Assembly (NCBI RefSeq): GCF_013456555.2
Contig: NZ_CP059154.1
Coordinates: 3,162,001 to 3,226,000 of the forward strand
Direction of reading: 5' to 3'
Length of the DNA stretch: 64,000 nucleotides
Source: Natrinema zhouii
GTDB lineage: Archaea; Halobacteriota; Halobacteria; Halobacteriales; Natrialbaceae
Every line of letters starts with the position of its first letter. Position 1 is the first letter of the stretch. Positions 57,977 to 64,000 of this stretch are shown here, piece after piece. The position numbers and the translations under genes are program-made. Under the pieces are notes generated by a model, which was not told where the DNA came from, searched no databases, and saw nothing but the letters and a program-made list of their open reading frames with translations.

Positions 57977-58630
57977 TCACCGGGCTATGTAGTTCGGTAA
58001 TTGATCTCGATTGGCTGAACTCAGTTCGATTTGCTGTTTCGAGAAGAGGTCACCCAGTGTGAGTTCGAGCGTTTCGGGATCAAACCGGCCGACACGAAGT
58101 GGTGCAACGCGTCGAATGTAACGTTCGACTCTATCCACATCATGGCAGCCGTCCCTGTGAAAAATCAGATACGCCTGATAATCGTTTGCGAACATCGTGT
58201 TTAGTTTGCGTCCTAATGCAAGCCGTCCAGACTTATAGTAGACTTCAGCCGCAACTTGGAGTGGAGACGTAACTCGAACGTCTGCGATGACGAATTTTTT
58301 TCGGATGCCGATCCACCGCTCAACGTCAATCTCTACCGGTTCACCGGTAACCTCTTTAATTCTGTTGTGAAGCGCTTTCAGTGTTATTTCCGTTGCGACC
58401 CGGTGCTCATCGGAGACAGAGTTGGTTTGAAAACAGTCAGCAGTTCCATCGGCGTGGCGGAAGTAATCGCCAGTCCGATTAGAGGGGGTATCATTGTAGA
58501 TAACTCTTTTTTCGCAGATTGGGCACCTGAAGTCCTGTGTGACGACAGGATGATTATTTTCGTTATTCAGGGGTTGAATCTCTGTACACGAGAGGATTCG
58601 ACCGAGTTTGTCGCTTTTCGCTACGAGCAT
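57977..58630 (-). CDS. CoiA-like competence/nuclease protein
   Basis: A 217-residue protein with an N-terminal zinc-binding module, FRCPICEKRVIYNDTPSNRT (Cys36, Cys39), DYFRHADGTADCFQ (His59, Cys66), then the conserved SVSDEHRVATEITLKALHNR that precedes the nuclease in CoiA. Next comes KKFVIADVRVTSPLQVAAEV with an acidic pattern compatible with PD-(D/E)XK nuclease. CoiA is needed for natural transformation in bacteria, and such a protein in a phage-defence or mobile operon in archaea may process DNA. The start overlaps the serine recombinase stop by 10 bases. Last of a four-gene operon. Confidence 0.7.
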   Translation of the reverse strand: MLVAKSDKLGRILSCTEIQPLNNENNHPVVTQDFRCPICEKRVIYNDTPSNRTGDYFRHADGTADCFQTNSVSDEHRVATEITLKALHNRIKEVTGEPVEIDVERWIGIRKKFVIADVRVTSPLQVAAEVYYKSGRLALGRKLNTMFANDYQAYLIFHRDGCHDVDRVERYIRRVAPLRVGRFDPETLELTLGDLFSKQQIELSSANRDQLPNYIAR

Positions 58631-59574
58631 GGGTTACCTCTCGTCGAATTTCCGGAACGATATCCACGATACATCTCCCGCATTCTTTCGATTGCGCGCT
58701 CCTTCCTTGGATCAGACATTGACGACTTCGAGGCCTCGTCTCGCTGGAACCGATGTCGAATCGACACTACTTCCTCGAAGGTCGCGTCATCAACAATTTG
58801 GTACTCAGGAACGTGCTCAGACACGTCCGCAACATCGTAATCTCCCCTGTAAATCTCGTTCCGAAGAATATCTCCGACTGCCCGTGGACTCCACTTACCT
58901 CCTGCCTGTGTACGGTGTCCACGTTCATTTAGAAGTCTCGCAACCTCCGGCATCGACCGTTCTTCGATGTAGAGTTCGAAGATCTCAATTACCAATTTCT
59001 TTTCATCCTCGACAATCGAGAGCCTACCCTCTGGATCCAGTTCGTAACCTAAGGGTGCGGAATCGTTGGGCCACTTTCGTTCTACTGCGAGTTCGTTCAG
59101 TCCCATCTTTGTCCTTTGGCGAATCATATCTCTCTCAAATTCAGCGGCGCTCGCAATATTACGAAAGTTGAACCGTCCTGTCGCACTTGTCGTGTCAATC
59201 TGCTCCGTGACGCTGTACAAATTAACGTCGTGCTCCCGTAATTCGGACTCCAACTGTACTGCATGCATCAAGCTACGTGAGAATCGGTCCAGTTTCCAGA
59301 AGACGATCACGTCGAACACCTGTTGCTCTGCCGCGCTCAGCATCTTCTGGAACATCGGACGGTCAGTGTCCTTTCCGCTCTCAGCCCCATCGCGGTATAC
59401 GAATCTGACTTCCCATCCGAGAGACTCGCACCGATCTACACTCCGTCTTACCTGAGCGTCAAGCGAGTACCCGAACTCCTGGTTTTTCGATGATGTTCGT
59501 GCATATACCGCCGCCCGTAGTTGCTCTTTTTTGTCGCTTTCGGAGACTCGCTCCCGTACTGACCCATCAAACAT
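58621..59574 (-). CDS. Serine recombinase
   Basis: A 317-residue recombinase with start ATG at 59574 (59580 possible). Catalytic domain: RAAVYARTSSKNQEFGYSLD (nucleophile Ser in YARTSSKNQ), DVIVFWKLDRFSRSLMHAVQ and FNFRNIASAAEFERDMIRQR, which is the helix E start. Recombinase domain: PNDSAPLGYELDPEGRLSIV and AVGDILRNEIYRGDYDVADV. It overlaps the TFB gene by eight bases and the CoiA-like gene by ten, so the genes are translated together. Confidence 0.87.
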   Translation of the reverse strand: MFDGSVRERVSESDKKEQLRAAVYARTSSKNQEFGYSLDAQVRRSVDRCESLGWEVRFVYRDGAESGKDTDRPMFQKMLSAAEQQVFDVIVFWKLDRFSRSLMHAVQLESELREHDVNLYSVTEQIDTTSATGRFNFRNIASAAEFERDMIRQRTKMGLNELAVERKWPNDSAPLGYELDPEGRLSIVEDEKKLVIEIFELYIEERSMPEVARLLNERGHRTQAGGKWSPRAVGDILRNEIYRGDYDVADVSEHVPEYQIVDDATFEEVVSIRHRFQRDEASKSSMSDPRKERAIERMREMYRGYRSGNSTRGNPCS

Positions 59575-60346
59575 CGTCAATCACCTCCCGTAGCTGTTTG
59601 ATGCGCTGGCGAACAGTTTCGGTGGACAGTCCAACTGCTTTGGCGACATCCCACTGCGTGTGTTCGTCTTGTGAGACGTACACAGCACCCGCAGCGACTC
59701 CAGCAGGATCCTTACCGATGAACGATTGCTGCCCCTCTACAGTGGTTAAAATGCGCTCTGTGGCATTCCAGACGGCATCCGCTAACTCCAGTTGTGTCTG
59801 CAGGAACGGAATGTACTCTTTTGGTTTCGGTAAATGAGGACCGATGTCTAACTCCTCGCATAATACAAGATTACTTCGATTGAACTTTGTCTTATCAACA
59901 CCGGAGAAATCAGTGAAACGGCTTTTCGGAACTGGCTGATCCAATTGGCGTGAGGCAAGGCGTAGGCACGCTGCAACAATACAGGGCGTTTTTCTCCCGT
60001 CAGTGAGCTCTGCGCGGAATGCATCACAGTAGAGATCTACTCCACCTTCTCGGAGTTCCTCCGAAAGACTAAGCTTCTCTGCGAAGTCCTCCAGATGATT
60101 AAATGCCTCAGCAAGCTGTTGTTCAGTCGCATTCCTCACATGACACTCCGAGAGCCAATCTCTCTTCTCTGGTCGTTGGAATGCACCGTCTGTAATCTCC
60201 CACTCCAGTTCAACTGAGTTCGTATCCTGCTGAAGGACAAACCCACAGGAATCACAGACGCCCTCGAACTCTTCGACTGAATGGTCAATATCCTCTGTCT
60301 GACACGCAGGGCACGTCTCACTCTGCCCCTGCTCTACCTGTGTCAT
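59567..60346 (-). CDS. tfb: Transcription initiation factor B (TFB), mobile-element copy
   Basis: A 259-residue archaeal TFIIB. The zinc ribbon uses Cys12, Cys15, Cys31 and Cys34 (CPACQTEDI, GVCDSCGFV). Two cyclin-fold repeats follow, roughly residues 75-160 (AFNHLEDFAEKLSLSEELRE, CIVAACLRLASRQLDQPVPK) and 165-255 (FLQTQLELADAVWNATERIL, VAAGAVYVSQDEHTQWDVAK, AVGLSTETVRQRI). The B-finger region is short and divergent. It overlaps the Cas4-like gene by four bases and the serine recombinase by eight. Haloarchaea have many TFBs, and this one probably drives only the operon's own genes or host promoters during excision, an inference. Confidence 0.88.
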   Translation of the reverse strand: MTQVEQGQSETCPACQTEDIDHSVEEFEGVCDSCGFVLQQDTNSVELEWEITDGAFQRPEKRDWLSECHVRNATEQQLAEAFNHLEDFAEKLSLSEELREGGVDLYCDAFRAELTDGRKTPCIVAACLRLASRQLDQPVPKSRFTDFSGVDKTKFNRSNLVLCEELDIGPHLPKPKEYIPFLQTQLELADAVWNATERILTTVEGQQSFIGKDPAGVAAGAVYVSQDEHTQWDVAKAVGLSTETVRQRIKQLREVIDDV

Positions 60347-61431
60347 AGCTCCCCACTTGCTAACGATAAACTGGAAATTTCATCCTGGTCAGCGCAGAGA
60401 GGACAGATCGGACTGCCCTGAGGATCTACCTTATCCCAACCGATCTCCGACGAACAGCGCTGGCAGAACCAATTGACTACACCGTACTCCTCTACAAGCT
60501 TGGGGAATTTTTTGGCCAATGTTGGTGTCAGAGACTCATCCGGGTTATCATCGAGATATTCAATGACAGCACTCAGGGGATATCCGCCGTAACCTACGAG
60601 CAATCCGTTCGGATCGACGTCTCGGTGATCCGTATCACCCTTACCGCACCTCGTACGGTAGGAGCAGAACCGACACTCCCAATCGTATTCAGGATCGGCA
60701 GGCGGTAACTCACCATCAACACGGTACTGAGTATGCTGTTCGGCCCAGTCAACCACTACTTCGTCCCAGAATTCGGCATCGAATTCTACGTGGAACGTTT
60801 TCAACTCCAGAGCTTCCCGTCCACCGTATACAAGCACAGCGTCGGTGAAGTCCTGCTCAAATTTCTTCGACAGCCCCACGAGATAGGCATGTACTTGTGC
60901 ACGGTGGTGCCGGTTTGGTTCTCGGATGCTGTCTACCGAGGATTTCGTCTTGACCTCGGTAGGCAGAATGGGTGTTGCGTCCGAATCGACGATTACCGGG
61001 TCGGTAGCGCCCTTGATCCGCAACTCTCCTGCGTCGGACTGTACCGTGAAATCGATCCAGATGGAGTTCTGAACGTACGTGTCTGTTCCCGTAACGGCGC
61101 GGTTCAGAAACGGGAACAGCAAGTCCTCCTCAAATCTCGTACCAAACCAAAAAATCCCACGAGGATCTGGTTGTTCAGCTGGGGCGTTCTCCTGCCGGTA
61201 TACGAGTTTCCGGTGACACTGGAGGAGTTGGCTTGGGCTGTGGCGTTCCGGGTCAGGGATGCTCCCTGGCCCGTTGAAATATGGTTGCCCATTCTCGATG
61301 TTTTTCCGCCACTGTCGGTCCTGATACCACTCACGGAATTGCTGTGGGGACAGCAGATCCAGTAACTCTTCGGCTGGTTCCGAAGATTGCTGACGGTCTG
61401 GAAGGGTACTGTCCGATGTGGTCTGCGCCAT
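60343..61431 (-). CDS. Cas4/RecB-like Fe-S exonuclease
   Basis: A 362-residue PD-(D/E)XK nuclease. Catalytic set: GATDPVIVDSDATPILPTEV (Asp144), TEVKTKSS (Glu159-x-Lys161) and HRAQVHAYLVGL (Gln179-x3-Tyr183). Fe-S ligands: Cys72 (LLQCHRKLVYRQENA) and Cys253, Cys256, Cys262 (CRFCSYRTRC), the Cas4/AddB pattern. The C-terminus carries a zinc ribbon (FCQRCSSEIGWD, PICPLC). No cas genes or repeats are present, so this is a solo Cas4-type enzyme. It is the first gene of a four-gene overlapping operon with a TFB, a serine recombinase and a CoiA-like protein, so a role in element mobility or DNA end processing is inferred. Confidence 0.82.
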   Translation of the reverse strand: MAQTTSDSTLPDRQQSSEPAEELLDLLSPQQFREWYQDRQWRKNIENGQPYFNGPGSIPDPERHSPSQLLQCHRKLVYRQENAPAEQPDPRGIFWFGTRFEEDLLFPFLNRAVTGTDTYVQNSIWIDFTVQSDAGELRIKGATDPVIVDSDATPILPTEVKTKSSVDSIREPNRHHRAQVHAYLVGLSKKFEQDFTDAVLVYGGREALELKTFHVEFDAEFWDEVVVDWAEQHTQYRVDGELPPADPEYDWECRFCSYRTRCGKGDTDHRDVDPNGLLVGYGGYPLSAVIEYLDDNPDESLTPTLAKKFPKLVEEYGVVNWFCQRCSSEIGWDKVDPQGSPICPLCADQDEISSLSLASGEL

Positions 61432-61464
61432 TACGATATCTAATGTCCAAACACAGGTACTTGC

Positions 61465-61872
61465 TCAATCGCTGATTGATGTACTGTTGAAATCTGCTGG
61501 TTCAGGGAGTGAATCGCCCTGCAGGGTCTGGTAGGTGGCTTGGTTGAGAACGATTAGTAGTGCAGCGACATCGAGATTCTGACCAGCGGCGACTGTCTGT
61601 CGATTGGAGTCATAGATTATGATATCGGCGTCAGAAAGTGTGGAAAGATGCGTCTGTGAGAGAGCATTGTACACATTACGGTAGGGCTCTCCTGTTGCAC
61701 GCTCGGGTGGAACATCCTCTTCAATGGCCGCAATTTCCCGGGCTAAGTCCCGCACAGGTAGCGTTGTATCTTCAGTACTTGCGAGCAACTGAATCACGTG
61801 ACACCGACGAGAGGCACTAAGCGCGTGATAAACTTCAGATAAGACGTCGGAGAGGTTCTCATTCCCGCTCAT
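61465..61872 (-). CDS. DUF7344-type winged-helix protein
   Basis: A 135-residue haloarchaeal regulator: LSEVYHALSASRRCHVIQLL (first helix), LPVRDLAREIAAIEEDVPPE, then VYNALSQTHLSTLSDADIII and YDSNRQTVAAGQN, the helix-wing part common to DUF7344 proteins. It is shorter than most relatives and lies 33 bp upstream of the Cas4-like gene. It may be the local regulator of the operon at 61431. Confidence 0.75.
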   Translation of the reverse strand: MSGNENLSDVLSEVYHALSASRRCHVIQLLASTEDTTLPVRDLAREIAAIEEDVPPERATGEPYRNVYNALSQTHLSTLSDADIIIYDSNRQTVAAGQNLDVAALLIVLNQATYQTLQGDSLPEPADFNSTSISD

Positions 61873-61967
61873 ACTTCTGAGTACCTGCGAAGTCGGTCAG
61901 TGGCCTGAAACCGTATACCGTGGGAGGAGTTGAGTCCATAGGCGCAATACGTAGCCCAGCCAATTAG

Positions 61968-62005
61968 TTCTTTTGAGGGAAGTAAATATAGTTCTCTCAA
62001 GAGAA
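61968..62005. promoter_or_regulatory. Two TTCT...AGAA palindromes flanking a TATA-like element
   Basis: TTCTTTTGAGGGAA at 61968-61981 is an imperfect copy of the perfect palindrome TTCTCTCAAGAGAA at 61992-62005, 24 bp further on, with AAATATAG between. The arrangement is that of an autorepressed promoter for the winged-helix gene at 62043, or for the divergent gene ending 61872. Confidence 0.5.
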
Positions 62006-62042
62006 TAAATCCCTAACAGGGGACGTGACGCCGGATTAAATA

Positions 62043-62285
62043 ATGAGTGACGGCCCTGGACGACGTCCGGAATTTACAGATGAGGAAATCCTGGTAGTGT
62101 TTCGATCTTCTTCGGATCCAGTCCTTACCACAAGTGAAGTCGCCTCTCAATTTGACATCACCCACAGAGGTGTGCGAGACCGTTTAGAAAAGTTGGAGGA
62201 GGAAGGGCAGCTTGAATCGAAGAAAGTCGGTGCGCGAGGGAAGGTTTGGTGGGACCCTGAGCATACCACAGTATCAGAATCATAG
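62043..62285 (+). CDS. Small winged-helix DNA-binding protein
   Basis: An 80-residue protein: PEFTDEEILVVFRSSSDPVL, TTSEVASQFDITHRGVRDRL and EKLEEEGQLESKKVGARGKV form a complete winged helix of the MarR/Lrp-like kind, with W-W-D in the wing. It lies divergent from the DUF7344 gene, with the TTCT...AGAA palindromes between. Function as a local repressor is inferred. Confidence 0.8.
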   Translation: MSDGPGRRPEFTDEEILVVFRSSSDPVLTTSEVASQFDITHRGVRDRLEKLEEEGQLESKKVGARGKVWWDPEHTTVSES

Positions 62286-62426
62286 CCTCGGAATTGATCC
62301 CCGACCAGGACTTGTCCTGTCGCGCCGTTTCTTGAAACGAATGGTGAAAACGGTCCGAACATTCGCTTTGAGGTTTGTGAACTAGTTTTTACCGGAATTT
62401 ATGATGAGGGCAGATTAACACGGTGT

Positions 62427-63527
62427 ATGCCGATTGACTTGGGTCTCTGGCGGATTGAGAGCGACGACACGTTTCACCGGGTTTCGTCTACGAATTTGGA
62501 TAGTGAAGAGCGATTAGAGGAATTCCTCCTTCAGGACGCCAACGTTCTCGGTCAACCTCTCCTCGTTATTGACCGACAGATCATCACTCCCAGTGGGAAG
62601 CGGTTAGACATTCTTGCGATTGATGAGGAAGGTGACCTGCACATAGTCGAGTTAAAACGAGATCGGTCCCCTCGGGACGTCACCGCGCAGATTATCGACT
62701 ATGCATCTTGGGTTCGAAACCTTGAGTATCAGGATGTAAAGGAGCTGTACGAGGCATCCGACGAACACGATGAAACTTTTGAGGCGGGATTCGACTCTGT
62801 GTTCTATCCCGCACAGGATGACTCACCTGCAGGGCCCGAGGAAGTCAACAGCCAGCATAGGCTCACGATCGTGTCCTCGGAGTTAGATGGTTCCACAGAG
62901 CGGATTATCGAGTATCTCTCTGATGAGTTTGACGTTCCAATAAACGCAATCCGATTCAATTACTACAAGGAGGATGGTCGGGAATACATCGCCCGCACTT
63001 GGCTTAAGGATCCCTATGAAATCGAAGAAAGTGAAGAAGAGGACGTCCGGGAGCCCTGGAACGGCTACGACTTCTATGCGAATTTCGGAGAGAATGAATA
63101 CCGTAAGTGGGTTGATGGCCAGAAATACGGATTTATTACTGGTGGACACGGTGAGTGGTATCACAGAACCATGGGGAAAGCGACGGAGGGCAAACGAATT
63201 TTTGTCAATAGTCCTGGAGAGGGATACATCGGTGTTGGGATAGTTACCCAAGAGAAGACGCCGGCTCCCGAGTTTATGGTCAATGTCGAAGGTGAAGAAG
63301 AAGAGATACCAATTACGGAAGCTCCGCTGGAAGGTGATCTAAGCCGGGATGCTGAAGATCCAGACCTTCGGGAGTATCTCATTGGTGTCGATTGGATAGA
63401 GACTCGGGAAATAAGAAACGCGTTCTGGGAGAAGGGGCTCTACGCAAACCAAAATACAGTTACTCGTCTGCGAGACCAACAAACACTTGATCGTCTCTAC
63501 GAGGTATTTGACGTTTCACCTCCGTAA
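62427..63527 (+). CDS. NucS/DUF91-like endonuclease
   Basis: A 366-residue protein whose N-terminus is a PD-(D/E)XK nuclease of the NucS/RecB-like class: GKRLDILAIDEEGDLHIVEL (Asp61, Glu75) and LKRDRSPRDVTAQIIDYASW (Lys77 and Gln88). In NucS this domain cuts mismatched or branched DNA. Residues 110-366 are an unrecognised alpha-beta extension (TIVSSELDGSTERIIEYLSD, YEIEESEEEDVREPWNGYDF). No N-terminal NucS DNA-binding domain is obvious, so a separate anti-phage or repair nuclease is equally possible. Plus strand, 38 bp before the HsdR end. Confidence 0.75.
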   Translation: MPIDLGLWRIESDDTFHRVSSTNLDSEERLEEFLLQDANVLGQPLLVIDRQIITPSGKRLDILAIDEEGDLHIVELKRDRSPRDVTAQIIDYASWVRNLEYQDVKELYEASDEHDETFEAGFDSVFYPAQDDSPAGPEEVNSQHRLTIVSSELDGSTERIIEYLSDEFDVPINAIRFNYYKEDGREYIARTWLKDPYEIEESEEEDVREPWNGYDFYANFGENEYRKWVDGQKYGFITGGHGEWYHRTMGKATEGKRIFVNSPGEGYIGVGIVTQEKTPAPEFMVNVEGEEEEIPITEAPLEGDLSRDAEDPDLREYLIGVDWIETREIRNAFWEKGLYANQNTVTRLRDQQTLDRLYEVFDVSPP

Positions 63528-63565
63528 CTCTCGGTTCATACTGAAGGCGTGCAGAAATTCATAAA

Positions 63566-64000
63566 TCAGCTTTCAGCTGTCTGACTTTCCTGGTAGACTT
63601 GGCGTCGAAGATGCTTAGTGATCACTTCCTGTACTTCTTCGTTGTCCATAAACTTGGCAAAGAGCTCCTGGTTCTGATCCATACGGTCAATGAACATCTC
63701 TGTCAGGGCGTCGTCAAACTCAAGTGCGAAGTTTTCCCGGCTGTTCACTTGGGCGGATCGTCGGAGGTAGTCATCGTCCAGAGCATCTTCCTTAAGCTGA
63801 TCAAGGAAGAGTTGGTCGGCCTCGGTGAAGTCCGTTCCCAGTGCTTCGTTGATTTTTTCGACGATGGTGGAGAGTTCGACTTCCTCATCGTCTTGGCTAC
63901 CTGTTCCAGTTTCGGTCGGTACAGATACACCATCGCCACCCGAACCGAGCTCGATGCTACCCTCATCAGATTTCTCTAACCGGTAGTACTGAAGCGCGAG
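63566..64000 (-). CDS. hsdR: Type I restriction endonuclease HsdR, C-terminus (cut by window edge)
   Basis: The last 144 residues of HsdR, running off the window. The helical C-terminus reads LALQYYRLEKSDEGSIELGS, VEKINEALGTDFTEADQLFL and then NSRENFALEFDDALTEMFID, RMDQNQELFAKFMDNEEVQE. The last is the RMDQNQE-type ending seen in type I HsdR proteins. The motor and nuclease parts are beyond 64000, so activity cannot be judged. HsdM and HsdS are not visible here. Confidence 0.8.
   Translation of the reverse strand, partial: LALQYYRLEKSDEGSIELGSGGDGVSVPTETGTGSQDDEEVELSTIVEKINEALGTDFTEADQLFLDQLKEDALDDDYLRRSAQVNSRENFALEFDDALTEMFIDRMDQNQELFAKFMDNEEVQEVITKHLRRQVYQESQTAES

Noticed and set aside
1..64000. 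CRISPR arrays
   Set aside because: I looked for regularly spaced 24-37 base repeats and found none, although Cas4-like and CARF proteins are present.
1..64000. tRNA or rRNA genes
   Set aside because: No clover-leaf or rRNA signature could be assembled anywhere by eye. A tRNA scan would be decisive.

Overview
The window is haloarchaeal. Every real protein is strongly acidic, codons are GC-rich, Tat lipoprotein signals and leaderless promoters occur, and the HTH_10, HxlR, multiple-TFB and PQQ-propeller families are typical of Halobacteria. The gene set resembles Natrialbales-type genomes (Natrinema, Haloterrigena, Natronorubrum), but I cannot fix the genus. The window has two halves. Positions 1 to about 34.6 kb are GC-rich, tightly packed and metabolic. 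From about 34.6 kb to the end the DNA is visibly richer in AT, looser and full of integrases, pseudogenes, nucleases and defence genes.

Left half. A tungstate-type ABC transporter (tupB partial, tupA) opens the window. A minus-strand block follows of four extremely acidic, low-complexity proteins, two of them glycine-zipper paralogues, ending in a small conserved protein. Positions 5.8-26.7 kb are a near-complete cobalamin (corrin ring) cluster: cbiT-L-F-G-H-H-ferredoxin-unknown-cbiX-DUF3209-PQQ propeller in one minus-strand operon, cbiA with a phaB-like reductase beside it, and cobN-cbiC-cbiE divergent from chlID. Both an early cobalt chelatase (CbiX) and a late CobN/ChlID chelatase are present. 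No CbiD or CbiJ/CobK is visible, so cluster genes of unknown function may fill steps. Repeated ACAAC/GTTGT palindromes upstream of cbiT and cbiA, with a half-site at cobN/chlID, suggest a shared regulator. After this come a nucleobase permease, an alpha/beta hydrolase, a MaoC hydratase, a Tat PQQ lipoprotein and a membrane histidine kinase.

Transition (34.6-44.8 kb). A 39-bp perfect direct repeat at 34832 and 44727 brackets 9.9 kb of stress or redox cargo: a His-rich duplicated domain protein, SRPBCC, a double-CDGSH ferredoxin, a CoA-binding protein, an F420-reductase-like/HTH_10 fusion divergent from an HxlR regulator with two perfect palindromes, an HTH_10 regulator, and a thioesterase-MFS pair. 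It also holds wreckage: an enolase-superfamily gene split by an apparent inversion, an SDR fragment and an alcohol dehydrogenase tail.

Right half (44.8-64 kb) is a defence and mobility island: two tyrosine recombinases with a Cys-rich insertion, an ApeA-like HEPN abortive-infection protein, an HTH/PIN toxin-antitoxin pair, a 109-nt inverted repeat, and a three-gene operon coding for a methylase-specificity fusion with a PD-(D/E)XK-like N-terminus, a possible HEPN protein and a CARF-HTH sensor. These are followed by an IS630 element, a large serine recombinase, and a four-gene overlapping operon (Cas4-like nuclease, private TFB, serine recombinase, CoiA-like protein). The window ends with winged-helix regulators, a NucS-like nuclease and the C-terminus of a type I restriction HsdR. 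The two most interesting candidates for undescribed systems are the CARF/HEPN-like/methylase operon at 51.2-54.8 kb and the Cas4-like/TFB/recombinase/CoiA-like operon at 58.0-61.4 kb.
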